From Mortierella sp. BCC40632 (lineage: Eukaryota > Mortierellomycota > Mortierellomycetes > Mortierellales > Mortierellaceae): 64,000 nucleotides of DNA. Positions 34,617 to 47,182 of this stretch are shown piece after piece. Numbering within the stretch: the first letter of the stretch is position 1; each line of letters opens with the position of its first letter. The stretch covers positions 2,540,001 to 2,604,000 of the forward strand of contig WAEK01000001.1 in assembly GCA_011634665.1 (NCBI GenBank), read 5' to 3'. The notes under the pieces were generated by a model. The model made no database searches. It saw only the letters and a program-made list of their open reading frames with translations, and was not told the DNA's origin. Both the position numbers and the translations under genes were made by a program.

Positions 34617-35840
34617 TTAATGCCAAGACCGTGCTACCTCCTCGGGCGTCTTGCCCCGTGTCTCGGGAATTACCCTGTAAATGGCCACTGTCAATCCAGC
34701 AAGAAGCACCGCAAACATGTAAAACACATTTCCACCCCACCACTCTTGTAGTTTCAGGAACATCACCGACACACAAAAGTTGGTTGTCCAGTTCACCGTC
34801 AATGCAAAGGCCGACGCACTCGCCACGGCGGCTGTCTCGACCACCTCGGGAATGATCAAGAATGGAATCGGTCCCAATCCAATCGCAAACGTCGCCACAA
34901 AGCTGATAATCGAAAATGCAGACAACATTGGCATGGAATATTTGAGCGAGAAGGCCAAGAGGAACGAGCTCACAGCCATGGCTGAGCTTGAGCTCAACAA
35001 GAGTGGACGTCGACCAGCCCTGTCCATCATATAGGCTGCAAAGAGTGTCATGAAGGTGTTGACGATCGAGATGTAAACCGTGATCATGGCTCCAGACGAA
35101 GGCAGGATCTGGGACATGATAGAGGTCGAGTAAAAGACGACGCCGTTGATTCCAGAGAGTTGCTGCGACAGCTGAACCACAAAAAGGATAATCAAGGGTT
35201 GGCGGTACCTGGGATGGGCCACAAACTCTAGGATAGAAATTCCCTTTCCCTTGTCTTCAAAGGCAATAAAGGCATTGGTCGGCTGAGCCTGATCACGATC
35301 ACGAGAAAGCAAGGCATCTGTCGGCTCTGCATGACCCTCCTCCTCTGCAGCCGCAGCGCGTTCGTCCTGTCGTGTCCAATCGCGCATTTCCTTGGCAACA
35401 TCTTGTCGACCACGAAGGATCTGGAGCGAGCCTTTGGCTTCATTGGACCCACCGGGCTGCAAAATCAAGTACCTGGGTGACTCAACACAGTATGGCAAAA
35501 GGAGAATCTGCAGAACGGACAGTGCTCCTCCTGCAAGTAGAATCACGCGCCATCCAGTTGGGGTTGAGTAGAAGAGTCCCAGGACTTGGGAGAATAGGAT
35601 ACCAACGACTATTCCTAGCTGGTTCATCTTTTTTTTTTTTTGGTGGATAGATAAGAGAGGGAGAGAGAGAGAGAAACAGTACAAACATACCACAGGTACA
35701 CATACCCCATGGAATCATGGAGAGAGTGGACACATGAAACAATGGAATGGACTCATCTCTATTAATATTCGGTCGAAAAGGCGATTTGGGATGCATCCAT
35801 CACTGCTCATTCGATCCAAAAGCCAAGTTGGAGGGTGGTT

Positions 35841-35878
<38 letters not shown>

Positions 35879-36354
35879 CTTCTTCTTCTTTCCTTCTTAC
35901 CTAGTGTTCCGCGGAGTTCAGTAGGTGAGATCTCGGCCAGGTACATGGGCACGACCACTGTCGCGACTCCGCATCCAATACCAATCAACAGTCTTCCAAA
36001 AAGCAATCCACCAAATGTCGTAGCCGTGCTCATGATGAACGATCCCAAAGCCAAAAACACATTGTTCAACAACAAGGCCTTTCTTCGCCCATAAGTATCC
36101 GCCATTTTGGCTCCTAAAAAGAGCGAACCAAGAAATCCTCCTACGGACAAGGTCGCGACAAGAACTGACCATTGAGAGGAGGACATGGGAATACAGAGTG
36201 GAAGAGTACTGCTATCGGGATCGGTTCCAGGTGGCACATGATTGCAAGTCGAGATGACTTCCTGAGGAGAATTGAGCTCTCCAATGTGATGACCATATTG
36301 AAATGCGGCCAACACGACTGAGAGAGCGTTAAACACGAGCGCTGGTGTAGCCAT
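34617..36354 (-). CDS. Sugar transporter, major facilitator superfamily (two exons, splice phase problem)
   Basis: Exon 1 (36354-35901) encodes TM1-4: a start with FNALSVVLAAFQYGHHIGELN, an extracellular loop with CNHV...LCIP, YGRRKALLLNN and RLLIGIGCGVATVVVPMYLAE, ending SPTELRGTL. Exon 2 (from 35627 to the stop at 34617) begins MNQLGIVVGIL and holds the remaining segments with VESPRYL, QQLSGINGVVFYST, DRAGRRPLLL and PETRGKTPEEV, all sugar-porter signatures. Total about 488 residues, normal for the family. The long middle loop is Ala/Glu-rich. Exon 1 ends in phase 1 (donor GTAAGAAGG) while the only acceptor (A12 then AG, just before ATGAAC) leads into phase 0. A microexon, an unusual splice site or an indel is needed. 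The substrate is probably a hexose, by family. Confidence 0.85.
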
Positions 36355-36931
36355 GTTTTCCTTTCTTTCCTTGTTTCTTTTTCTTTTTTCCTTTTCGTCA
36401 AAAAGTGCTTCAAATCGAATAAATATATATATTTTTTCTGATGGAGATGGAGTTGGGCAAGAGAAGAAAAAAAGAAAAAGAAATGTGGTGTGTGGGAATT
36501 AGACCAACTGAGCGCGTGCACTGCTTTTTTTTTTCTTTCCTGATTCAGAGAGATGAACAAAAGGGGTGGTTACCCAAGAAAGGGGGCGAATGGAAAAACT
36601 CCACTGAACCACAGAGAAAGGGAGATGAGGAAAAGTGAGAGAGAGAGAGAGAGAGTGAGAGAAGCTAAGAGGTCTCTATTCTGAGAAATTTTTATTCGGT
36701 GGTTGGGCGGTGTATCAGAGGTGGGAGAGAGGAGAGAAAGGGACGCGGCAGATATTTCACTGAGGAAAGGGGTGCGTAGGCGTACAAGTTAGTGTAAATG
36801 GCAAAAAGGTAGAAAGAGAAAAAAAAAAAAAGGGAGAGCAATGGAGGAAATAGATGGAAGGATAGATGGATGGATGGATGATCGTTCTTGATTCGATTCG
36901 CCTCTGGGCTGATCTTCTCTATCTATCTGGC
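36355..36931. other. Intergenic, no gene seen
   Basis: Upstream of the transporter and downstream of the succinyl-CoA ligase gene. It contains short A/T and GA runs and a GGAT repeat near 36858-36880. Confidence 0.5.
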
Positions 36932-38306
36932 TTAAACCAAACCAGCCTTCTCCATGGCGGCCCTCATGAACACACCGAGCTTGGCAGGGCTCTGCGAGAC
37001 AATGACACCAGCAGACTCCAAGGCCTTGATCTTGTCCTCAGCACCTCCCTTGCCTCCAGCAATGATAGCACCAGCGTGACCCATGCGTCTGCCGGGGGGA
37101 GCAGTACGACCAGCAATGAAAGAAACAACTGGCTTGGGCTTCTCACGGGTCAAGTTGTACTTCTTCAAGAAGTCAGCAGCCTCCTCCTCGGCGCTACCTC
37201 CGATCTCTCCGATCAAGATGATACCCTCGGTGTTGGGGTCCTCCAAGAACAAGCTCAAGCAGTCGACAAAGTTGGTTCCGTTGAAGGGATCACCACCGAT
37301 ACCAACGCAGAGAGACTGACCAAGACCGACCTCAGTGGTCTGGTTGACAGCCTCGTAGGTGAGAGTACCCGAGCGAGAGACAATACCTAGAAGAGTGGAG
37401 GCGAACCGACGAAAGCGTATTCAATTAGTGATGAGCCACCATTTTTCTCTTCCCCTGCACCCCCTGGGCCCTTCCCCCCACTATTTTGCATTTCCAAATT
37501 TCAGTTCCGAGGAAGAGTCGCGCGAAACCTACCGATCTTTCCGACCTTGTGGATGTGGCCGGGCATGATACCGATCTTGCAGGCATCAGGAGCAATGATA
37601 CCGGGGCAGTTGGGTCCAATGAGACGGGTCTTGTCCTGGGTCTTGAGAGCCTTGACAACCTGTCAAGTGGAAGAGAGAGTAAAAGATAGGGAAAAAAAGA
37701 AAGGCATTGTTGATATCAATGTTTCTTTTCTTTTTTCGGATCGGTAAAGCCGATTCCTCATCAGGGCGAACCGGAAGAATAATAGCCATCTCATTAATCT
37801 TATTCCTTTCTATGATCAAACAACTTACGCGAACCATGTCCTGCTGAGGAATACCCTCGGTGATGGCAACAACCAAAGGAATCTCGGCCTCAATGGCCTC
37901 CAAGATGGCACCAGCAGCCATGGGAGGGGGAACGTAGATCACCGAGGCATCGGGCTTGACCTCCTTGGCAGCGTCAGCAATGGTGTTGAAGACAGGGCGT
38001 CCCAAGTGGGTCTGGCCTCCCTTCTTGGGCGAGACACCACCGACCATGTTGGTGCCATAGTCAATGGCCTGCTTCGAGTGGAAGGTACCCTAATAGATGT
38101 GTGCACGTTGTAACAGTATGTGTGTGTTAAGTGTCAAAAATGCAACTGATATGCGACCCGGATATTTCTAGCACTTCGGTAACCATGATAGGGAGGACCA
38201 AGGTTTTTTTTTCTAGTAGTGACTTTTTTTTGGGGGGGAAGCTCACAGCTCTCAACCACTTCAGGAATAACAGATTGCCAGGTCGAAAATATGGGCAGCC
38301 TTTCAT

Positions 38307-38337
<31 letters not shown>

Positions 38338-39456
38338 GCTTGACCATTCTGATTTAGGCAGGTCGTTCAAGGCGGGGTAAAACGGATACGGCGAACATAT
38401 TCTGACACAGACAATCAATGAAAGCAGATCATTGAACAACAGAAGAAAAAATGACGTTGATGACATTGGCCACGGAGTTGTCAGTTGTTCTCTCTCGAAT
38501 CCAAATTGAAAGTCTGTCGAGAGGTACATGTCGCTGAAGGGAAAAAATAACAATAATAAAAAGCCTTTCCTTTGACGTGATGTCCCGTTGATCGAATCTC
38601 GAGGCGGGTTGCCTTTCCTCTTCTAACTCCCTCTCCCTTTAATTGCTTCAAAAGAGTTGATCGCTCGGAGCAATCGGTTGATCAAGAGGTCAGATGGTAG
38701 CGTACCTGCTTTCCGGTGAAGCCCTGGCAGACGACCTTGGTGTTCTTGTTGATCAACATGTTCTTGACGGTCTTGTCATAGCCAGCAGCCTTGGCGGAGC
38801 TGCTGAACATACGGGCAACTATTGGATAACAAAGGAGAGATGGTTAGACAATCTGCTCGAGCCGGCAATTTTTTTTTCTTTTCTCCATTATCATGGGGAG
38901 AGAGGGGGGAGGGGAAACAGGGGAGGAATTCATCCGATCGGCTGAGATTATATCCAGTGTATCGTATCAGAGGCAATTCCGTGCAGGGGAGCCGGCTATT
39001 TTCGCGCGCCTTTCCACTTCAAGGCCTGGGAGGCTGGATGTCAAGCCAAAAGACCACGTTCGGGAACCACAGGAGAGGCTGTGATCCGAAACGGAGGAGG
39101 TCGAATTCGCGTCAAAGAGAGATGAAATACCAAATGGATGAGAGTCAAGAGATTGCAAATCAAGAGCTGTGCTCCGGTCTTCAATTATCCTCTGACGCGC
39201 AATAATCACTGCCATTTGATTGATCTTTGAGCATGCTCTCGATGGCTTCTCATCCACTGGGGTTGTCTGAGGTCTGTCAACACGTTGGCTTTCGCGGAAG
39301 AAAGGAGAGGGGAGAGCTAGACGTGTGGCGGAGGAGGGGTGTAACAAAGGATGGGTCCAAGTCTTTTGCCTGGACAGACGCGATTCGGAAGACCTTAATC
39401 AGGCGACTAAACTTGCCTTTGGTGGCAGGTGCGGCGGCACGGACAGAGGAGATCAT
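36932..39456 (-). CDS. LSC1: Succinyl-CoA ligase alpha subunit, mitochondrial (five exons)
   Basis: Exons 39456-39417, 38818-38706, 38089-37829, 37659-37533 and 37386-36932 join in frame to 331 residues. The first 23 residues ([20 protein letters not shown]) form a mitochondrial targeting peptide. Family motifs follow: GFTGKQGTFHS (CoA/nucleotide fold), [32 protein letters not shown] and GIGGDPFNG. Near the C-terminus RMGHAGAI contains the phosphohistidine, H284. The enzyme works with a beta subunit in the TCA cycle, interconverting succinyl-CoA and succinate with nucleotide phosphorylation. The first intron (39416-38819) has the donor AAAG|GCAAGT and so is of the GC-AG class; no GT donor nearby gives the required phase. 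The other introns are GT-AG. Confidence 0.95.
38819..39416 (-). other. GC-AG intron of LSC1
   Basis: The donor reads AAAG|GCAAGTTT, the best-known GC donor consensus. The acceptor is TTATCCAATAG. It joins codon K13 and a split Val codon to give the targeting peptide in frame. 598 bases. Confidence 0.8.
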
Positions 39457-40337
39457 GGCGGATGAGATGCGTGGGGGAAGGGGTTTGGGGAGGGGAGAGG
39501 GTGGGAAAAGAAGATGATTTGGATGAATGAACGAGAGAGCGGAGGTGAAATATCTCAAGAGGAAAACAACGTCGTCGTCTTCTTGCTCTCACGTATACCA
39601 ACATCTCTCTCAGCTCTTGCTCTCCCCCAACCCAACTCAACTGTTCGTTGTACGTACTGCCAAACGAAAAACCGCTCAGGCTAAAAAGGAGGCACTAAAT
39701 TGCCCGGCTCCAGGATCAGAATGGCGCAAGGATCAATTCATTCTAGGGAATGAGGGTCAAGCGTATGGCCAGGTGGCTGCAAGTTTGTCGTTGCTGTTGC
39801 AAGGAATGGTTAGGAGTGATGGAGTGTGCCAGGGGCTCGAAACAGCTCCTTGCCCCCGCCCAGCTTGAGGACTATGGACGCGCTAACTATATCACTAAAA
39901 GAATCAGAGTGCCCTCTAGCAGTAGTCAAAGCTATTTTAATGCGTTTGTTTACACACCTAGATGGGCTATGGTTATTCATGCAATGTGCAAGTTGCCAGG
40001 AGGAGTCAGCTGAGTACTTGTCCCTGTCTTTGTCTATGTCTATTAGAAGGAACGGTTGGCTCGGAAGGTCTCGTATGCTAGGCAGTTGATGGGGATCCAA
40101 AAAAAAAAAAAAAAAAAAAAAAAAGTGCCTTGCAGAGGGACAAGGACAAGTACCCAGCTGGCCCCCTGACCGGAATCCAACTTGACCAAGTGATGATTTC
40201 GGTGACGTAATTAGGGCGTCCATTATCCTGAAGCCCACGGCCCTGGAGGAAAGGTCGCGATATCTGATCGTTCTTTTCAGGTCTTTCCTTGTTTCTTTCC
40301 AATCTTCAACCCGATCCAAATCCATTTTCACATCAAC
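39457..40337. promoter_or_regulatory. Divergent promoter region, LSC1 / IF1
   Basis: 880 bases separate the start codons of two nuclear genes for mitochondrial proteins, so both promoters lie here. The only repeat is an A24 run near 40100. No TATA box stands out. Confidence 0.5.
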
Positions 40338-40763
40338 ATGTTGCGTGCCACCACCACCACCGCCGTCCGCGCCTTCAAGCCCGTCCAGGTCTCTGCCATT
40401 GCCCGCCCTTACTCCACTGGCAAGTTCAATGAGAAGGAGAGGGCTGAGGAGGAAATCTACTTCCGCAAGAAGGTACAGTGCTATCCTTTCCGACTCGAGG
40501 CCCCTTCCGAGGCAGTTATTGTGTCTGGAGCAACGGATGACGCGTCGGCACTCGATTGCACGGATGAGTCGATCTTTTTTCCTTACACCCGAGTGTCTTG
40601 ACAGGATGTTTTTGTGCCCTTCTGTAATCCACAGGCACAGGTAACCTAATATCTCTTTCACACTCTTTCGCGGCGTCTATAGGAGCAAGAGGAAATCAAG
40701 AAGTTGAGAGAGGCTCTTGAGAAGGCCGAGAAGGAAATCAAGGACCTCAAGGAGAAGAAGTAA
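40338..40763 (+). CDS. INH1: Mitochondrial ATP synthase inhibitor IF1 (two exons)
   Basis: Exons 40338-40472 and 40683-40763 join in frame to 71 residues. The start MLRATTTTAVRAFKPVQVSA is a typical mitochondrial presequence, followed by RPYSTG. The inhibitory helix reads FNEKERAEEEIYFRKK, continuing into EQEEIKKLREALEKAEKEI, matching the IF1 pattern EQAEEERYFR. IF1 blocks ATP hydrolysis by F1 when the membrane potential falls, and the C-terminal coiled coil dimerises it. The intron is 210 bases (GTACAG...CTATAG) and splits the inhibitory helix. The gene is head-to-head with LSC1. Confidence 0.93.
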
Positions 40764-41860
40764 ACGGAGAACGACGTGCAAAGAGCGTCGCTATCGCCTT
40801 GAACGCCTTTTGATAGACAACTGTCAGTCCGTCCGATAGAGGAGACAAGATTCATAGACGAGAAATGCATTCACTTGTTCTACGCCAATAAAGAAAAAAG
40901 AAAAATCCTCTCTCTTCTCTATTGCTTGACTTTGACGGAAAAGAGGAAGTTCTTGGCAAGGGAGAGTAGATTCTGGCCCCCCGGAGCGGGCCGAGGTGGA
41001 TAAAGGAGGAATGAGACCCCTTATTTTCTACACATCAGGCTGTTAGGATATAATGAAGAAAGTACACCAGCTTTGGTCGAGAGAGAGAGAGAGAGAAGTG
41101 TGTGAGAGAGACATTGTCCTTTCACATCACTCACCCCACCCATCCACTTACACCTCCTTCCACTTCACCTCTCTACTCATTCACCTTCTACTAACTGTCG
41201 GCACACAAGACCCACGACCCTACTCTTCAACAAACAGCCAGCTCATCCTTCTCCCCCACTCGCGACATTGGTCAACCTTTGCTCCGCCCGTGTGGGATTC
41301 AAGGTAACTGCGACAGCTTGTCGAGCCACCCACCGTGCTGTAGCAAGACACCGACATTTTGACTGCATCCCATCCTGCAGCTACCCCCATCTCAAGGGTC
41401 ATTTTGGCCCAATTGTCGTGTTGTTCGCATCTGCATCCTTTCACCCTGCTGTTCTCTCTGTTCATTGCACAGCCGACCTGACCACTATCGACTGTACTTC
41501 CTCCCTTTTCCTGACCACCGCCTATCCAGACCAGTCCAGTAGCGTTCAAAAAAAAAAAAAAAAAAGAAAAGAAAAAAAAAAAAAAAGGCCAGAACCAAAG
41601 CGCCACATCGCGATCGCACTCACTCGCTCACTCACACTCACACTCACACTCACACTCACTCACTCTCTCTCTCTTTCACTCTCTCTCACTCTCTCTCTCT
41701 CTCTTACTTTCACGTCGTGCCTCTCAGGACAGCCTTCACCTATTCTCTAGTGCCGACTCGGCCAAACAACTAGGACGCCAACGCAAAGGAACTTTTTTTC
41801 TTTTTACCCACAGAGACAGCCCTCCGCTCATCCTTTCCCTACCCCCTCTCCCCCCGATCG
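40764..41860. other. Intergenic, Nst1 promoter and leader
   Basis: Contains a polyadenylation-like AATAAAG (40887-40893) after IF1, A runs at 41549-41586, and a compound (CACT)n/(CT)n tract at 41626-41705 upstream of the Nst1 start. No gene seen. Confidence 0.5.
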
Positions 41861-44534
41861 ATGGCTGCCCACACATTTGCTCCCGAGGATGCTCTGCCGC
41901 CGCCCAAATCCGCTGTCATTTACAGCAGAGATGGTCGGAAACGGAGCCTCAACATCGACATGAGCAAGCATTTCGCACACTCGCAACAGCACGACCACCA
42001 TCCTTCATCGACCTCGCATCCACCTCCTCTACCAGCCACAATAGCCTCTCTGTCAACGATCGTTGGACATGGATCCGGTGTCGACCAAGCAGCGATGGCA
42101 CATTCTTATGCGGGCAATGGCCTAATCCCTACAGTTTCTACAGGTATCTCATCTTCGAGCAAGAAAAAGAAGAAACGTTCAAAGAAAAAGACTGCAATGG
42201 ACAGATACGAGGATTCAGGACATTGGCCGAATGAGATCTTTGACGACAGTTCTCATGAGCATCATGCAGGCTGTCATCATGGCGATGGACATTATCATGA
42301 ATACCCTCGACTGCATCAGCTCCATGATTCGGGGTATCATTCCGGTCAACAGCAACAGCAGCTGCAGCAGCATCACCACCTTCACCAACACCTTCTTCAC
42401 CTTCACCATCCCTATCCACATGATGCGCTTGCAGGAGATGGTCATGATGTGTACTCTGATGAGGATGCTTACGATCCAGAAACGCCTTCCATCTCCTCTG
42501 CGGCAGGCATCGCGGGACCCCACAGCAGCGGCAGTAGTAGTTCTACTGCGCCAAGTACTGCCAACAAGACTCAAGTCCAGGCCGGATCATCAAGTGCTTC
42601 GAAAAAGAAAAAGAAAAAGAAAAAAAAGTCTACTAGCACTAGCACCGCGACTACCACCACCACCACCACCACCACCACCACCACCACCACCACTGCCGCC
42701 ACCTCCTCCACCACTTCTGCTTCCACCTCTGCCGCCACCGCCGTTCTCCAAGCTGAGGGACTTGTTCCTCTGACAAGCCATCGTGACGACGCTGGCAGCA
42801 CTAATAGAAGCGGTGACAACATTTCAAGGCGAGGAGGTCAACCCAATCAACGGACAGGTCAAGTCCACGGATCTGTCGCCAATAGGCATGTCGACAATGA
42901 CAACCACGTCCAAAGCGATGGATTCTGGACCTTGAATGACGCAGAGGAACGTCAGCGGATCCGTGAATTTTGGTTCCAGCTACGTGAAGATGAGCGACGA
43001 TCCCTTGTTCGTGTCGAAAAGGAAGCTGTACTGAAAAAGATGAAGGAGCAGCAACGGCACTCTTGCTCATGTTCACTTTGTGGTCGCAAGAGGTTAGTCT
43101 TTCCTCTTTGTCTTTTTCCCTTCAGTCTTTCAGTCTTTTTGTTTCTTTCTCTCTCTCTCCCTCTCTCTCTCTTCCTTGCAAAGAGAATGAAAGAGAAAGA
43201 GGGGAGTCTGTGTGCGAGTCTTTTTTTATTCTTTATCGTCTCGTTTGATCTCAGTCTGGTGTTGACTTTTTTTTCTTTTTTTTTTTGTGACCCCAACCGT
43301 CGTCTCTTTTGCCCTTCACCCTATCCTGTAGGACCGCTATTGAAGAGGAGCTGGAACTTCTTTACGACGCCTATTACGATGAACTGGAACAGTATGCGAA
43401 TCAGCAGCAGCCATCGGATAGTCACGCACTTACGTATCCTCAGCCCTCGCCCTCCTTTGAAGATGATGATCTTTCGGAAGAATCAAGGGACGATGAAGAT
43501 GAAGACGAAGAGGATGGTGAGGAGGAAGATGAAGAAGGCTATGAGGACGAAGATGACGACGAATATGAAGATGAAGTCAATAGTCGAAAAGCACCCTTCC
43601 CGTACCGTGGCGGTTTCCCAAACACACTTCAAGCAAAAGGTATATCTACGTGTTGTTGTTGCTTTCGTGTTTGTTTTAGTATACGGGGATGTTCCATTCA
43701 TGCCAGACTACAAAAGGAAAAAGAACAGGGGAGAGCGGGATAGCGAGAGAGCGAGAGAGCGTGCACGGTTCTCAGGGGGATGATGTGTTGAAAAAGGTCA
43801 TACGTGGAAAGAAAAGAAAAACATGATAACGCATGGGCCGTTGTAGACAAGTGACGCCTCTGACTTTTCTTTTTTTTTTTTTTTTTTTCTTTTTTTTTCT
43901 CCCTAGGCAATATCTTAACGGTTGCTGAGGATCTCTTGGAGAATGACGGGAAAAAGTTTTTGGAAATGATGGATCGGCTAGCAGACCGAAAGGTCCAACG
44001 CGATGACGAGTTAATGGACAGTCGCGCAGGATATGACGATTATGATGAAGACGAAGAAGGCGAATATGAAGAAGATGGAGTCGAAGAGGTATCCATTTTT
44101 TTTAAGGCTATATTATCGAAATGATGTTTCAAGCGATTCAACTGGAGAACCACTTTTATTTATACATTACTTATTATCATGAATGGATTTTTTTAGGACG
44201 CAATGACTAAGGAACAACGCATGGAAGAAGGTCGGAGAATGTTCCAAGCATTTGCAGCACGGATGTTTGAACAACGTGTCCTCAGTGCATACCGCGAAAA
44301 GGTCGCTCAGGAGAGGCAGGAACGACTTTTGGCAGAACTGGAGGAAGAAACACGGCAAGAACAACTTCGTGAAGAAAGGCGAGAACGAGAAAAGGAGCGA
44401 AGACGAGACAAAAAACGGTACGTCTCGCTCATACACTCTTTTTTTTCCCAGGACAGACAACTTGTTTTCAGATCGGATTTGTTCTGTATGCAATCGAATA
44501 GAGCACCAACTCTTCTTTTTTTTTTTCTTCTTCT

Positions 44535-44566
<32 letters not shown>

Positions 44567-47182
44567 TTTCTTTATATTTGAATTCCGTTTTCTTAGGCTG
44601 CAACGACAACACAAGGAAGAGGAGAGAGCAGCAAAGGAAGCCTTGCGACTTGCGGAAGAAAGGCGCCAGCTGGAGGAGCGCGAAAAGAAACTCGAAGCAG
44701 ATCGAAAGAAGAGAGAGGAGGAACGACGAGTAAAAGAAGAAGAGAAGCGACAGCGGGAGGAAGAGCGCGTAAGGAAAGAAGAAGAAAAGAAACGAAAACA
44801 AAAAGAAGAAAAGGTCCGTGAGACGGAGAGAGAACGGAAGCGAAAAGAGGAGCAAATGGCCAAGGAGAAAGAGGAGCAGGCCTTGAAGGAAGAGCTCGCG
44901 GCCAAAGAAGAGAGCAAGCGGTTAGAGCGTGAGGCTTTCCTCAAGCAGCAGCTCATCGAGGAAAAGAAACGGCACGAAGAATTGCTCCGGATCGCCCAAG
45001 AGGAGCTCTCCAGACAGGAAGAAGAAGAAAGGCAACTCGAAGATGAATCACCAGAGTCAGTAGAATCGTCGACCAGTAGTCCTCTGACTCTGGTGAACTA
45101 TCCAGACCCTTCGCCAGTTCAGGATCAAACAACCTTGTTAGAGTCAACAGTACCGCCATCAACGTCGGCTCCTCTGACGGGCTCTAGCACCTCTCCAGCA
45201 ATTACTGCTTCTCCTGCCCGTAGTTCGGATGCCTCGGTGACTCTGTCCCCCGTTACCCCACAGGCCCCAATGGCACCAGCAGCAAACAGTCTGTGGTCGC
45301 AGCAATACCCCTCTCAATCCCCACACCCTTCTCAACACTCACATATGCCGCAGCACCAAGTCTTTCCTTCAAGCTTGCAGCAGGAGCAGTTCCCTGCACA
45401 GAGTCACTTTGGACAGATCCCGGATGCAGATACCTTTTTGTCAAGAGTTGGTCAAGCTGGAGGACTTGGAGCATTTAATCCGATGCAACTCCAGCCCATG
45501 CAGCCTCTACAGCCTTCGGCAGGAATGGTTCAACAACATATGGGTGGTCTGCGGTCGTCTGGTCTCCCACCAATTGGCTATGGACAGACCAACGTTCCTC
45601 CAGGTCAACTCCTTGGCATGATGAACTCGAATGCGGGCTCAATCGCGCACGGACTTCCCAACGCAGCCGGATCCCCACTACACAGTCCACCAGCCCTTGG
45701 AGCCATTGGAACTACGATCAATTCTTTTGGGTCTTTTTCACCAATTGGCCATTCGAGAAGGACATCGGCTCCTCATGGATCCATGACCTCGGAGAGTAAC
45801 AAGCGGCCAGCACCCATTGGCCGACCAAAAGATCAGCGTGGTATCCATGGACCGGGCAATGGCACGATCTCCAACAGTTTTGAGGGTCTCTCACTTGATC
45901 TGCAGGGTCTCACGATCGGTTCTAATCTTGAGAGGCGACCGCGATCCCCGCCGATGAATGTCACAGGAAGCTCTCTAGAACTCAATGGAGAGGTACTGAG
46001 CCAGGATCCATCCCGGTTAGTGAATGGCGTCGGCACACACCTTGGACAGGGCTATACGAGCGATTTGGGTTCAAATGTGGGAGGAACACGACATCTGGAT
46101 CACCCTTCTCCTCTACAGTCACTCAGCCCCAATAACCGAAACACAAGGGAGAGCTCGTATTTCACGAGCTCATTCCTTGGCAGTCGTATGAATGGTCATG
46201 GTAGGCGAACTTTAGAAGCAGGAGCGCTGTAGTCCTTGAAGAAGAGGAGAGGGGATGATCGTCAAATACTAACTCGACCATGGTTGATACGGTTGGCACC
46301 TTTGTAGACCCCTTTCTGCAATCGCAAGAATTCCCATCCTATGCTCCCCAAGGGCACCATAGCTCTTTACCTGCAGCCAACTTTATGACACCTTATTCGA
46401 TGCCCATTCCCTCGTCACCTCATGGCCCACTCCAACACCAGCATCAGCAACAACAGCTATTCTATTCTTCGCACTACATGCAAGACCCTTCGATCCAACA
46501 GCCACACCAGCAGCCAATAGGGATCGGCTCACCCCCATTGAACGGGTCTACTTCATGGAGCAATCGGACTGGGTTGATGCGACCTCAACACGCAGGGGCA
46601 GGGACCAGCTCTGGACCATCGACCATGGGTTTGTCTTCTCCTCCATCCAAGGTCGCGTCACCATCAGTGCCACCATCAGCCATGGGAGGTCTTCACAGTG
46701 GATCCCAAAGTCCACTGATGACACTAGGCACTCCTAATGGGCCCTCTCCTAGCCATGTACAACATTCGCACTCGCAATCCCATTCACACCCTCATTCACA
46801 TGTCCACCCGAGTCCACTAGGCCCTGTTGGAACGGGTCGAAAGTCACTGAGCCACAGTCTGAACCCGCCAAGAGGAATGGGTAGTAATGGCGGAAGTGGC
46901 AGTGGTACTGTAGGTGTCTCGACGACGATGGAGGTACAGTCATTGATGGAAGGAGATCGACTTGTGAATGGATTCCAAGGCGCAGGATTTGGTCCGCATG
47001 CACCAACGTCCATGTCTCAGCCTGGACAGCCAAGTCATGTCACCTTGGCTGGTCTGGGTGATATTGGTGTAGGAGCTATTCCTGTACCGGGGATGGGAGG
47101 CAACAACAATGGTAACATCAACAATGTCCATGGTGTTGGTGTAGGACTGGATCGACTGAGGGACCCATCCACCTTTGCTTAA
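41861..47182 (+). CDS. NST1: Stress response protein Nst1 (six exons)
   Basis: Exons 41861-43092, 43332-43639, 43907-44088, 44197-44417, 44597-46200 and 46308-47182 join in frame to 1473 residues. The N-terminal part has two Lys-rich runs ([10 protein letters not shown]; later nine Lys), His- and Gln-rich stretches and a Thr run of about 15. The Nst1 core is in the first two exons: [21 protein letters not shown], then [10 protein letters not shown], a Cys cluster typical of the family, then [16 protein letters not shown] long Asp/Glu block follows, then [20 protein letters not shown], then a 200-residue charged coiled coil (exons 4-5), and a Pro/Ser/Gln/His-rich C-terminus. The last intron has a perfect TACTAAC branch site (46267-46273) and links two frames that otherwise look like separate genes. 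In yeast Nst1 acts in salt tolerance and P-body organisation; a cytoplasmic role is inferred here. Confidence 0.92.
46267..46273 (+). other. TACTAAC branch site in Nst1 intron 5
   Basis: A perfect branch-point heptamer 34 bases before the acceptor TTTGTAG, in an intron with donor GTAGGC (46201). Confidence 0.75.

Noticed and set aside
42571..42822. Minus-strand Val/Gly-rich frame
   Set aside because: It is the antisense of the Thr run and Lys runs of Nst1 exon 1.
46280..47182. A separate gene starting at an ATG at 46280
   Set aside because: The splice donor at 46201, branch site and acceptor at 46307 join it in frame to the Nst1 exon; the Pro/Ser/Gln-rich style is the same on both sides.
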